A stretch of DNA of 64,000 bases from JBGSKV01 sp041740975 (GTDB lineage: Bacteria; Bdellovibrionota_B; Oligoflexia; Oligoflexales; JALZUQ01): contig JBGSKV010000105.1 in NCBI GenBank assembly GCA_041740975.1, positions 1 to 64,000 of the forward strand, written 5' to 3'. The notes beneath the pieces were generated by a model. That model searched no databases. It was not told the origin of the DNA and was given only the letters and a program-made list of their open reading frames with translations. This document shows positions 1 through 8,060 of this stretch, one piece after another; position 1 is the stretch's first letter, and every line of letters begins with the position of its first letter. The translations under genes and the position numbers were made by a program.

Positions 1-161
1 CCTTTCACACTCACAGTTTTCATTTCTATGTTTGATTGGTCCGGTTCTCCCGGCTTAGATTTGTCTGGGCGGTGTCGGCTGATGCAGCCTCAATGCCCAG
101 CCAAATCTAAGCCGGCTCAACCGTCCCAGCCAACCATCGGGCAAAAACTGCGACGGTGATA

Positions 162-236
162 CTCCGCCAAACTGGTTACCTCCATCGAGCATTCGTTGCG
201 AAAGCAACTCGTGCGGCTACACACTCGTGTGCGGAG
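162..236. repeat. Invertible-looking segment S2 of copy A, opposite orientation to copy B
   Basis: The segment runs from CTCCGCC to GCGGAG. Its reverse complement aligns with the corresponding segment of copy B (32369-32442) over the full length with only about ten differences, while the direct strand does not align. The flanks on both sides (ACTGCGACGGTG on the left, CCTCACTGTTGGAG on the right) stay in the same orientation in both copies. The segment has therefore been inverted about its 6-7 bp boundary repeat in one lineage. It also has an inner hairpin (GTTGC...GCAAC). Mechanism unknown; no recombinase gene is in the window. Confidence 0.8.
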
Positions 237-441
237 CCTCACTGTTGGAGATTTTGTACTTTGTGAAGAGTTTGGCAAAACTTCCCAGCACTGTCTCCAG
301 AGGGGGTTGTGAGCGCAGGACGCGCGAACACCAGCGCAGCCCGGGCAGGAGCTCTACTACAAATAAAAGTCCCGGTGGCAAAAAGCGGGCAAGCGTACCC
401 TCTGGAGACAGTGCTGGGAAGTTTTGCCAAACTCTTCGCAA

Positions 442-473
442 AAAACAAAAGCTCCGCCTGTGAAAGGCGGAGC
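442..473 (-). terminator. Rho-independent terminator formed by hairpin S4 of copy A
   Basis: Read on the minus strand, the hairpin GCTCCGCC-TTTCACA-GGCGGAGC is followed by TTTTGTTTTTTG. This suits termination of the TPR gene whose stop codon is at 523. The same arrangement is found in the other two copies. Confidence 0.65.
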
Positions 474-522
474 AAATTTAGATATCCGGCCGCGAAGCGG
501 CCGTTCATTAATCTATATTTTT

Positions 523-1497
523 TTAGTTTTGCTGGAGCTTCGGTGAGTAATATTTTTCGATTTGTTTGACTTCGGGATGGTCAGGGTAAAGTTCCAGGAG
601 TCTACCCAACTCGCTTCGGGCTTTCTCTGGTTGTCGACTAGCGATCAGTGTGTTGATGTGAAAGCCCATGTTACCAATGAGCTCGGATGCAAAGGCCTCA
701 TTCTTGAAATCAGCACCACTATTGATTTGCTGTTCAATCACTTTCTCAAAGTACTGAGCGGATTTATGAAAGTCTTTTTTGCCCATATGCGCAAAAGCTA
801 AAGCATTACTGGCCTGCTGGCCCTCGATACCTGGCTGTTCTGCTATTTTCTCGAAGTTCCGGATGGCTTTGTCATGATCCTTATTTTTCAACTGCAGCTC
901 ACTCAAAGCAAACTGTGCGGCGCTGCCGTTAGGATTATTAGCAATGGAGTCCCTAAGTAGCGCTTCGACTTCTTTATGTTTACCTGCCGCCATCCCCGCA
1001 TCGACTAGACTCTGTGCTATCAAGCCATGATTCGGGTCCAGCTCGAAGGCCTTACGAAACTGTGCGTAACCTTCTTCTGCATTTTCCATTCGATATAAGA
1101 GTATGGCTGCAAGTTCTGCACGCAAACTCGCGTTGGATGGATCAGCTTTGACGAGTGATTCTAAAATTTCAACGGCCGCTGGGAAATTCGAAGCTTCGAC
1201 CAACTTTTTTACCGACTCCATCGGATCTTTTGGATGTGAGGTTTCGGATTCGTTAATGGAAGTTATTGTTCGTTCATCTGTAGGATTCGTGAGTTTGTTC
1301 GCATTCGGATTTGATTCGACTTTGGATTCGGATTTTTCAATGCTCAATGGCACCGCTTTTTCTTCGGCGTGCTGCGGATCTTCATTTGGTTCGTCCAAAA
1401 TATCAGGTTCGCTGAGCGTCAAGTCCCAAGCTGTATAAAACAGAAGGGCGACGCAAATCGCTAAAATAATCCGCTTTTTATGACTAGGAGGTTTCAT
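523..1497 (-). CDS. Membrane-anchored tetratricopeptide-repeat protein
   Basis: A 324-residue protein with a short basic N-terminus and one hydrophobic segment (about residues 8-28), which looks like an uncleaved signal anchor. An acidic, Ser/Glu/Asn-rich linker (about 30-90) is followed by TPR-type helical repeats (about 95-310; for example the A-FRKAFELDPNHG and A-NFEKIAEQPG patterns). TPR domains serve as protein-interaction scaffolds; the partner here is unknown. The start is supported by AAAGGA upstream of the ATG. It faces away from the PVFVNP-repeat gene, and its 3' end abuts repeat copy A, whose hairpins probably end its transcript. Function beyond envelope scaffolding cannot be assigned. 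Confidence 0.8.
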   Translation of the reverse strand: MKPPSHKKRIILAICVALLFYTAWDLTLSEPDILDEPNEDPQHAEEKAVPLSIEKSESKVESNPNANKLTNPTDERTITSINESETSHPKDPMESVKKLVEASNFPAAVEILESLVKADPSNASLRAELAAILLYRMENAEEGYAQFRKAFELDPNHGLIAQSLVDAGMAAGKHKEVEALLRDSIANNPNGSAAQFALSELQLKNKDHDKAIRNFEKIAEQPGIEGQQASNALAFAHMGKKDFHKSAQYFEKVIEQQINSGADFKNEAFASELIGNMGFHINTLIASRQPEKARSELGRLLELYPDHPEVKQIEKYYSPKLQQN

Positions 1498-1625
1498 ACA
1501 GTCCTTTTATCCACAGGGTAGTTAGCAGTTTTTTCCTCTGATCTCAAGCGATCGGGCTCAAATCAAACAAGCGCTATCTTAACTTGGCCACCTGGTCGAA
1601 AGCGCCCACTTAACAGTTTGTTTTG

Positions 1626-1655
1626 TTGACACGGCTTACAGCGCGGGTCTATAAG
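1626..1655 (+). promoter_or_regulatory. Sigma-70-type promoter for the PVFVNP-repeat gene
   Basis: A perfect -35 hexamer TTGACA (1626-1631) is separated by 18 nt from TATAAG (1650-1655). This places transcription start near 1662, about 34 nt ahead of the ATG at 1696, which has GGAG at 1685-1688. Confidence 0.7.
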
Positions 1656-1695
1656 TCCCCTGACGTGAAGTATTGATGAATTTTGGAGTTTTAAA

Positions 1696-2022
1696 ATGAA
1701 AAAGTTAGTTTTAGCAACTGTGGTTTACTTGTCGTTAGCCACACCCACCATGGCCCAACAATTTTTTGACCCGTCCTTCGGTGCTTTTGGCCCAGGGCAT
1801 GGCGGAGTTGTCGTTGGTGGTGGATTTTACGGCGGTCCAAATTGCTTTGCCCCCGCGCCAGTTTTTGTGAACCAACCGGTCTTTGTCAACCCACCTGTCT
1901 TTGTGAATCCACCCGTTTTTATAAACCAGCCGGTCTTTGTCAACCCTCCCGTTTTTATTCAGCCAGCGCCCTTTTTCGGCCGTCCGTTTATTCAACGGCC
2001 ATGGTGCCCGTCAGGCTGGTAG
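1696..2022 (+). CDS. Small secreted protein with PVFVNP/Q hexapeptide repeats
   Basis: A 108-residue product with a clear Sec signal peptide (cleavage probably after TPTMA, about residue 20). A Gly-rich stretch (about 27-48) is followed by six to seven tandem copies of P-V-F-(V/I)-(N/Q)-(Q/P) at about 55-92, then a Pro/aromatic tail ending in Trp. Proline-spaced aromatic repeats of this kind suggest an extended or beta-rich surface or periplasmic structural protein. I recognise no family. A strong promoter precedes it. Codon use within the repeats varies (GTC/GTT/GTG, AAC/AAT), so the repeat is selected as protein or is old. Confidence 0.75.
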   Translation: MKKLVLATVVYLSLATPTMAQQFFDPSFGAFGPGHGGVVVGGGFYGGPNCFAPAPVFVNQPVFVNPPVFVNPPVFINQPVFVNPPVFIQPAPFFGRPFIQRPWCPSGW

Positions 2023-2170
2023 TTAGTTTTCCGTGATCTCCCGATGCGGAGTGCATTGGGAGTTACGGAATCATTCCTTTCCCTCCAACTCCTCTATTTT
2101 TGTATTTGCAAACCTAAGCCCTGCTTAATTTTTATTTGTTTAGGATCTTCCCAAAGCCCATCACCGATGG

Positions 2171-2192
2171 GATTTGGTGACATGACCAAATC
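2171..2192. promoter_or_regulatory. Perfect 8-6-8 dyad upstream of HTH gene
   Basis: GATTTGGT (2171-2178), six-base spacer, ACCAAATC (2185-2192). It lies about 130 bp ahead of the HTH gene start at 2320, so it is a candidate operator, possibly for autoregulation (inference). Confidence 0.45.
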
Positions 2193-2274
2193 GCCTCTGC
2201 CCACAGCTTGACCAAGCATCAAAAATCGTTTCTAATTTAAACACAAGATCCAAATTTCTTTAATCATCATGCAG

Positions 2275-2293
2275 CTTGCCACGGAATGGCAAG
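2275..2293 (+). promoter_or_regulatory. Short hairpin in the leader of the HTH gene
   Basis: CTTGCCA-CGGAA-TGGCAAG forms a 7-bp perfect stem about 17 nt before the GGGAGG ribosome binding site of the gene at 2320. It may be a second operator half or an RNA hairpin affecting translation. The role is inferred only from position. Confidence 0.4.
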
Positions 2294-2319
2294 AGCTTGT
2301 GTCACGCTAGGGAGGGTTC

Positions 2320-3222
2320 ATGAAGAAGGTCGAAGAGAATCGTTATCCAAACTCGGCAACGCTATTCAAGTTCTGCAAGGAAGCATTGGAACTGCGTTAT
2401 GAAGGCAACGTTAAAGTCATCGACCAAGATGTCGGCGCAATCCTTGGCTATGATCCAGCCGATTGCTCGCACTGGAAAAAAGGTAAGAAAAATATTCGCG
2501 CATTGAACACGTTGCGCAGTATCGCAGAGCATTTAAAGATAGATGAAAGACTTTTGATTGATATCGCTTCTGGTCGCATCGGACTGGATGAAGCTATTTT
2601 TGAATTCAAAGGCTACGGCGCCTTTCAGATCGACAATCAACATCTCGAAAAGCTTAAAAAAGATTTTTTTAAGAGCCCGGGTAAATGGCAAGAAGCGGAC
2701 TCCATCAAATCCTTTGAGGATCTTTTCAAAATTAACCGTGCCGGTATCGTCAAGATTGCATCGGAAGTGATTAAGCAAGGCGAGTTCAAAGAAGCACCAA
2801 TATATATTCCGGAACTTTATGACTTGTTCTCAGATATCACATTGGAAAAAGATGCGAACCTAAACGTTAATATCTCTGTCACAACCTCAGGCGAAGGCAC
2901 AGATCTCAAAACGACGGTTTATTACGGTAGCAATGAAATGCGCCCTTACATCCGCTTCCTCACTGCAAAAGAACTTTATAAACACCTTGTTCGCTCAAAA
3001 GATCCACTCACAGCAGAATTTCACAACTCTCCTGATCAAGTTCTTGATATTCAGGCGAACTTGTTTGCTGGTCATGTGTTGATTCCAAGCAGCATGCTGC
3101 AAGAAGAAGTGGATAAGATTAACAGCTCACTTGATATTATCTCGCAACTTGCCGATGCCTTCTGGGTTTCTAAAGCCTTGATGAATAAGCGCATGCGCGA
3201 CTTTATGGAAAACCTGAGCTAA
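2320..3222 (+). CDS. HTH regulator with degenerate ImmA/IrrE-like C-terminus
   Basis: A 300-residue protein. The N-terminal third (about 10-90) is all-helical and fits an XRE-type DNA-binding domain (GYDPADCSHWKKGKKN as turn and recognition helix). The C-terminal part (about 235-295: LDIQANLFAGHVLIP, then SQLADAFWVSKALMNKRM) resembles the end of ImmA/IrrE-family proteins, where the A-NLFA-LLMP motif follows a zinc HExxH helix. No HExxH is visible, so peptidase activity is doubtful. The start is supported by GGGAGG seven bases upstream. Two dyads lie upstream. The stop codon sits inside one arm of the long palindrome 3219-3320. Targets are unknown, and the IrrE relation is a moderate-confidence reading. 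Confidence 0.65.
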   Translation: MKKVEENRYPNSATLFKFCKEALELRYEGNVKVIDQDVGAILGYDPADCSHWKKGKKNIRALNTLRSIAEHLKIDERLLIDIASGRIGLDEAIFEFKGYGAFQIDNQHLEKLKKDFFKSPGKWQEADSIKSFEDLFKINRAGIVKIASEVIKQGEFKEAPIYIPELYDLFSDITLEKDANLNVNISVTTSGEGTDLKTTVYYGSNEMRPYIRFLTAKELYKHLVRSKDPLTAEFHNSPDQVLDIQANLFAGHVLIPSSMLQEEVDKINSSLDIISQLADAFWVSKALMNKRMRDFMENLS

Positions 3223-3320
3223 TTCAGGGACACATAACTAAATTGTATAAATTAAAAGCCCGAAGTTTACTGACTTCGGGCTTTTAATTTATACAATTTA
3301 GTTATGTGTCCCTGAATTAG
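3219..3320. repeat. 48-bp perfect palindrome between convergent genes; bidirectional terminator
   Basis: The arms 3219-3266 and 3273-3320 are exact reverse complements (48 bp) around a six-base loop. The core GCCCGAAGT/ACTTCGGGC followed by CTTTTAATTT looks like a two-way Rho-independent terminator. Each outer arm begins CTAATTCAGGGACAC. The TAA of the left gene (3220-3222) and of the right gene (3317-3319) occupy the same arm positions, so both genes end on the element. It shares GGGACAC, AAATTAAAA and GCC blocks with the palindrome at 42026-42121. The ends resemble REP-type sequences mobilised by REP-associated transposases (RAYTs), from memory; no such gene is in this window. Confidence 0.85.
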
Positions 3321-4288
3321 GTTTCTTTATCTTTTTCTGGGCGGCGGACGATGCTACCGGCATTGGTGACGGGTAACATGACATCGTAATTTTCGGTGAA
3401 GAACTGGTGCATGCGCGGATAGCGGGTGCGAACCTGGTAAGCCCAAAACAGCTGTCGGCGTGGATGGTTGTGCTTCAACAAAATTTTGAGGACATTCACT
3501 TCTTCGTTGTCGAGTTTGAGTTCGTCTCGACGCTCAAGCCAATCTCTAACTACCGCACGAAGCTTGTTGTCCATTTCGATATGCTTCTGACGGGCCTCGA
3601 ACATGTCGATCTTCTGAGATTCTTGCTCAAACATCTCGATATAATGCTGCCAAGAGCTCGCGAGTAAGCTGAGAGTTGGAATGCGGTCTTCAAAATGATG
3701 TAACATCAGAAGGATTTGATCGACGGGATGTGTATCAACAAGGAGCCTCGCTGCAATTTCGGCTTCTTTTAATTCGGCTTCGTCTAAACTGCGACCACTC
3801 AAGTAAATCTCCATAACACGGTGAGTCGTTCGAATGAGGTCTTCTTCGCTACCTTCTTCGAAACTTCTGACGTTGTTTGGCCTTTCATTGGCGACGATCT
3901 GTAAAGCAGCACCTTCTTGGCGGCGAAATGGATAAACCAATGCGTCCTTTGAACTTGTTAAAGCTTCGTTGCCTAATTGCCAACGAGTCAAATCGTATTG
4001 CAATATGACGCGCAGCGATTGCTTTTCGGAACCAGCGGCTGACTTGTAGTTATATTTTAGGCGAATCAGTTTGCGCAAATGTAAATCGCCAAGTGCTTTT
4101 TCTAATTCGGCTTCCTCGACATCAAGAATGGAAGCGAGTTCGGCGATCGTGCTTATGAGATCACCAAGACCTGAAACCGCGCAATTCATCAAATAGAGAA
4201 CGACTTTGTATTGGATCGTGGTCAGATCGACCATAGCAAGAATCTTGAAGCCAGACTCTCGCACAAACTTGTCAAAAGTATCACGCAT
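3317..4288 (-). CDS. Winged-helix-like protein of unknown function, end of carboxylase operon
   Basis: A 323-residue soluble protein. The N-terminal portion (about 20-110) looks like a winged-helix unit (ISTIAELASILDVEEAELEKALGDLHLRKLIRLK is typical of a helix-turn-helix plus wing). The C-terminal two thirds are helical and charged. The start lies four bases after the stop of the biotin carboxylase gene, so it is almost certainly co-transcribed with it and may be translationally coupled. It could be a regulator of the acyl-CoA carboxylase pathway or an unrelated passenger. No known family is recognised with confidence. Confidence 0.65.
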   Translation of the reverse strand: MRDTFDKFVRESGFKILAMVDLTTIQYKVVLYLMNCAVSGLGDLISTIAELASILDVEEAELEKALGDLHLRKLIRLKYNYKSAAGSEKQSLRVILQYDLTRWQLGNEALTSSKDALVYPFRRQEGAALQIVANERPNNVRSFEEGSEEDLIRTTHRVMEIYLSGRSLDEAELKEAEIAARLLVDTHPVDQILLMLHHFEDRIPTLSLLASSWQHYIEMFEQESQKIDMFEARQKHIEMDNKLRAVVRDWLERRDELKLDNEEVNVLKILLKHNHPRRQLFWAYQVRTRYPRMHQFFTENYDVMLPVTNAGSIVRRPEKDKET

Positions 4289-4292
4289 GCAC

Positions 4293-6239
4293 TTATGCCT
4301 TTTCAGTTTTATAAGTCACCAGCAACTCACCCGCTTTGGTTTGTTGCCCGACTTTCACGAGAACATCAGCGATGACGCCGGATGCAACCGACTTCACGTC
4401 AAATTCCATCTTCATCGACTCCAGAACCATCATAGTCTCTTCAAGCGCAACAGTCACCCCTGGCTTCACATGAATGGCGAGAACTTTTCCCGGAACGGGC
4501 GAGAAAACCGCGTCCGCTCGCTGCTTGCTGGATTCCAAAGTCGTTAACTCGTCTTTCGCCTGCGAAATTAGCAGATTCTGACCTTGTACGGATAACCATG
4601 TGCGCTGCATTCCTTGGGTATCGACGACAGCAAACCATCCCGTTGTTTTCTGCTGCCAACAAAATTTACCCAAGGAAACCTTGCGCTTAAAAAAGCTCGA
4701 TTCCGTATATTGCTTCGAAATGATTTGCCATTCGGCATTGCTATTTGTTTGAACTGGCTGAAATGTTTGCGATGCAAAAGCACCCGTTATGATCCGCTCC
4801 ATGCCTTCACCGCTTTGCCCAATATTAGCGCCGGACAATTCGGCCACAATGCATGCAATTTCATTTTCTGAAAATAATGGATTCGGTCTCTTTTGTAATG
4901 AAGTCTTAGCCACTTCCGACACGGCATTGACCGAATATATTCCGGATAAATAAATTTTACTTTCCAAAAACGAAATAAGAAACTCGACGTTACTTTTTTC
5001 CATCGCCAAAAAACTACCGCGTAAGGCTTGCGTTAGGCGCTCAATGGCTTGCTTACGACCACTGCCATAGCTTACGACTTTGGCGATCATCGGATCAAAG
5101 CCAGATGTCACTTCGTCAACGGTATCAAGTCCGTACTCCCAACGAATCCCTGGGCCCATAAATGGAACAAAGGCGTCTACCGGTCCCGCGGCTGGCAAAA
5201 AATTCGCTTGCACATCTTCAGCATAAAGTCGGACTTCAATACTGTGACCACGAGGAACCAAAGCGTGGAGTGAATCATTAATTTTCTCATTTTGTGCGAT
5301 ACGAAACTGCCATTCGACCAAGTCGAGTCCAAAGACTTCTTCGGTAACGGGATGCTCAACTTGCAACCGTGTATTCATCTCTAAAAAATAGAAATCATTC
5401 TTAGAAACTGCATATTCTACCGTTCCGGCGTTGTCATACTCCACTTTGCACGCAAGGCTTTTGGCGGCAGCGTACATCTGCTGACGCATCTCTTCAGAGA
5501 GTCCGACCGCCGGTGATTCTTCGACAATCTTTTGATGGCGACGTTGAGCCGAACAATCTCTTTCGCCCAAGATGACCACTTGGCCGTGCTTGTCTCCCAA
5601 GACCTGGACTTCGATATGGCGGATATCTTCTAAATACTTTTCAACTATTAAGCGCCCATCACCAAAAAACTTTTTGGCTTCTGACTCCGCGCGTTCACAG
5701 GCTTGCGCTAGTTCAGAAATATCGCGTACCACACGCATGCCTTTGCCACCGCCACCCATCGCAGCCTTTATAAGAATCGGTAACCCAGACTTTTTGGCAA
5801 ACCCCTCCACTGGCTTCAGCCCTTCTTTTCCAAAATCGAACGAAGTTAGCCCAGGGATACAGGGAACGTCCGCAGCGAGCGCCGCCTCAATGGCTTTGCC
5901 TTTATCCGCCATGACGCGGATCGCCTTGGAATGGGGGCCAACCCAAAGCAGTCCAGCCTTTGTTACCGCATCTGCAAAATCAGCATTTTCTGACAAAAAA
6001 CCGAAACCGGGATGCACCGCTGTGCAACCCAAGCTCTTTGCAGTCGAAACCATTAGACTCATGTCTAAGTAATGCGAAACGGCTAAGTCTTCTACTGGCT
6101 GCCAAGCATCAATCAAATCAGAAAGATATGCGGGAATATGACCGCTACGATGTACGGTCGCGGTTTGATATCCCAATCGTTTCGCAGTAAACGCGATGCG
6201 CCGAGCGATTTCTCCCCGATTGGCAATAAATACTTTCAT
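4293..6239 (-). CDS. Acyl-CoA carboxylase alpha subunit (biotin carboxylase + BCCP)
   Basis: About 648 residues. The biotin carboxylase ATP-grasp domain fills about 1-445 (IANRGEIA at the N-terminus, the Gly-rich ATP loop GGGGKGMRVV, EMNTRLQVEHPVTE). The C-terminal carrier domain has the biotinylated Lys in LESMKME near residue 610. It carboxylates biotin with ATP and bicarbonate; with the carboxyltransferase at 8061-9665 this makes a methylcrotonyl-CoA or geranyl-CoA carboxylase-like enzyme. Length and layout fit MccA/AtuF proteins. I place the start at the ATG at 6239, just past the TAA of the AtuA-like gene and leading straight into KVFIANRGEIA; an ATG four codons upstream overlaps that gene. 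Substrate cannot be fixed from sequence alone. Confidence 0.9.
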   Translation of the reverse strand: MKVFIANRGEIARRIAFTAKRLGYQTATVHRSGHIPAYLSDLIDAWQPVEDLAVSHYLDMSLMVSTAKSLGCTAVHPGFGFLSENADFADAVTKAGLLWVGPHSKAIRVMADKGKAIEAALAADVPCIPGLTSFDFGKEGLKPVEGFAKKSGLPILIKAAMGGGGKGMRVVRDISELAQACERAESEAKKFFGDGRLIVEKYLEDIRHIEVQVLGDKHGQVVILGERDCSAQRRHQKIVEESPAVGLSEEMRQQMYAAAKSLACKVEYDNAGTVEYAVSKNDFYFLEMNTRLQVEHPVTEEVFGLDLVEWQFRIAQNEKINDSLHALVPRGHSIEVRLYAEDVQANFLPAAGPVDAFVPFMGPGIRWEYGLDTVDEVTSGFDPMIAKVVSYGSGRKQAIERLTQALRGSFLAMEKSNVEFLISFLESKIYLSGIYSVNAVSEVAKTSLQKRPNPLFSENEIACIVAELSGANIGQSGEGMERIITGAFASQTFQPVQTNSNAEWQIISKQYTESSFFKRKVSLGKFCWQQKTTGWFAVVDTQGMQRTWLSVQGQNLLISQAKDELTTLESSKQRADAVFSPVPGKVLAIHVKPGVTVALEETMMVLESMKMEFDVKSVASGVIADVLVKVGQQTKAGELLVTYKTEKA

Positions 6240-6240
6240 C

Positions 6241-8034
6241 TTATCCGTCATAGGGAATGCGCTGGTTTAACAATGCTTGCGCCAAAGTTTTGCCCTGAGC
6301 ATCGGTACGCAATGTTACCGTTCCACCACCGCCCAAAGATTCTTCCAATAAAAAATTGTAGCCCATCATATTATCGAGTTTATAGCGTACGACTCTGCCC
6401 AGGCAAATTTCTTGAAATAAATTCTTGACGTATTGCGCCGTCAGTACTTTATCGAGTCGATCAAAAATCTCACGATTGCGCGCCAATACACCAATATTGG
6501 CCGTATCACCCTTGTCCCCACTACGCGCCAAGCATAGATCATAAAGGCGCTTGTTTTGCGGTGAAATCGCATCTTTCGCGACTTGTTTCATAGACATGCT
6601 GGGCTCATTAGCGAACTCGACATTCAAATGAGAAACAGACTCGACCTTGAAGTTTCCTTCACGACACCCTTCCACTTCCATGGACTTGCCAGTTTGCATA
6701 TTGGTCACCGTAGGTTTCAAAAGTGACTTGGCAATCAATGCGGGCCAATAGCCGATCACTGTAGCAGGTTTAGCCACGCCACCATAAACCGTAACACCGG
6801 GAGGGCCGCTAAGTATCATTGCGGGAACGACGCGAGCCATCCGCGCCAATTTCTCTTTATCTTGGTCACGTGCGCCAAGTTGAAGCAGAATTTCACTTGC
6901 ATCGTCTTGATGTGAAATCGTTCCGTGGCAAGCATTCCAACCAAAGTATTCGGTATGAGTTGCATCAAAGGTTGAAGCATCGACTCGGTCCCAAAAAATT
7001 TCGGCAAATTTTTCGGCCTTCGCACGAGCATTGGGTCCCGAAATCACCAGCGGACAAACAATTTTAAATCCATTTTCGAAAGCCATCGAAACTTTGTAAA
7101 AAGGTGTGGGCTCGTAGCCTTTAACACCAAAAACACGCACTCGATCCTTACCCACGTCTACTAACTGAATAGTGCTAAAGTCCGCCACGACGTCAGGCGT
7201 CAAATAGGCTTTTGGATTTCCCATTTCATAAAAAAGCTGTTCGCGAACCGTATCCTGACTAACAAGACCACCGGTATCCGGATGTTTCGTTAGACAAAGC
7301 TCGCCATCTTCAGAAACTTCAACGATGGGATACCCCATATTTTTAAAACTTTTAACTTTCTGCCAATCTGAAAAATTTCCACCCGTCGCTTGGCTACCGC
7401 ATTCGAGAAGATGGCCCGCCACAATCCCAGCTGATAACTTATCCCAATCGTCCCACTTCCATCCGTAGCGGTGAATCATCGGGGCTAAAGTGATCCCGGT
7501 ATCCGTGACTCGGCCTGTCACAATAATATCGGGTTCAAGTTTCAATGCTTCGACGACAGGAGCCGCACCAAAATAGGCGTTGGCGGCGACTATACGATCG
7601 ATTACGGGCGCGAAGTCACCGCCTGTTTCCATATTGGCAAACTTTACTCCGGACTTATGTAAGTCTTTGAGTCGCGGAAGAATATCGTCTCCATCAACGA
7701 CCACTATTTTGGGTTGTAAGCCGATGCTTTCCGCCATTTTCTGAATGGCTTCCGCGCAGGCACGTGGATTCACCCCACCAGCGTTGCTGATGATGCACGT
7801 CTTCTGCTTCATAGCTTGTTGCAAAACACCTTTGAGCACCGTCACAAAGTCACGGGCATAGCCTAAACTTGGGTCCGTCGCTCTTTGTTTCTGCATGATC
7901 GACATGGTCACTTCCGCTAAAAAGTCGATCGTAATGTAATCGAGGTGCCCGCCTTCAATCTGACGTTTCAACGCGAGATGATCATCACCCCAGTAACCAC
8001 CGGCATTTCCAATTTTGAGTACGTTTGACTTCAT
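6241..8034 (-). CDS. AtuA-like protein (DUF1446), acyl-CoA carboxylase partner
   Basis: About 597 residues, matching AtuA of the acyclic terpene utilisation cluster: an N-terminal DUF1446 core (IGNAGGYWGDD at the start, ISNAGGVNPRACAEAI, IVTGRVTDTGITLAPMIHRY, SGPPGVTVYGG) and the C-terminal AtuA-like ferredoxin-fold extension (LARSGDKGDTANIGVLAR at about 515). AtuA-family proteins are required for citronellol/geraniol catabolism in Pseudomonas but have no firmly assigned reaction. Here it sits between the two carboxylase subunits. The start at 8034 follows AGGAAAGCT and begins just before the conserved glycine-rich motif; a longer ATG reading from 8097 would overlap the upstream gene. Confidence 0.88.
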   Translation of the reverse strand: MKSNVLKIGNAGGYWGDDHLALKRQIEGGHLDYITIDFLAEVTMSIMQKQRATDPSLGYARDFVTVLKGVLQQAMKQKTCIISNAGGVNPRACAEAIQKMAESIGLQPKIVVVDGDDILPRLKDLHKSGVKFANMETGGDFAPVIDRIVAANAYFGAAPVVEALKLEPDIIVTGRVTDTGITLAPMIHRYGWKWDDWDKLSAGIVAGHLLECGSQATGGNFSDWQKVKSFKNMGYPIVEVSEDGELCLTKHPDTGGLVSQDTVREQLFYEMGNPKAYLTPDVVADFSTIQLVDVGKDRVRVFGVKGYEPTPFYKVSMAFENGFKIVCPLVISGPNARAKAEKFAEIFWDRVDASTFDATHTEYFGWNACHGTISHQDDASEILLQLGARDQDKEKLARMARVVPAMILSGPPGVTVYGGVAKPATVIGYWPALIAKSLLKPTVTNMQTGKSMEVEGCREGNFKVESVSHLNVEFANEPSMSMKQVAKDAISPQNKRLYDLCLARSGDKGDTANIGVLARNREIFDRLDKVLTAQYVKNLFQEICLGRVVRYKLDNMMGYNFLLEESLGGGGTVTLRTDAQGKTLAQALLNQRIPYDG

Positions 8035-8060
8035 AGCTTTCCTAATCTCACATTCTAACT

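Larger units (their letters stand above)
1..507 (+). repeat. Structured intergenic repeat, copy A (left end cut by window edge)
   Basis: No protein gene is credible here. The stretch aligns along its whole length with copy B at 32202-32730. Visible parts are: stem S1 (arms 50-62 and 103-115, CCGGCTTAGATTT against its complement); segment S2 (162-236, bounded by CTCCGC and GCGGAG); long inverted repeat S3 (arms 261-304 and 398-441, 44 bp with one mismatch); hairpin S4 (451-473); hairpin S5 (487-503). The left terminal repeat is cut: only CCTTTCACA is inside the window. Several frames are open by chance, and none has a ribosome binding site or is conserved as protein between copies. It could be a MITE-like element, a structured RNA or both. 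Confidence 0.85.

Noticed and set aside
217..569. Overlapping open frames on both strands within repeat copy A (and the same in copies B and C)
   Set aside because: They arise from GC-rich inverted repeats; they have no ribosome binding sites, frames shift between copies, and base changes follow stem pairing rather than codons.
1735..1995. Open frame on the minus strand opposite the PVFVNP-repeat gene
   Set aside because: It is the complement of the repeat; the plus-strand gene has promoter, ribosome binding site and signal peptide, the minus frame has none.
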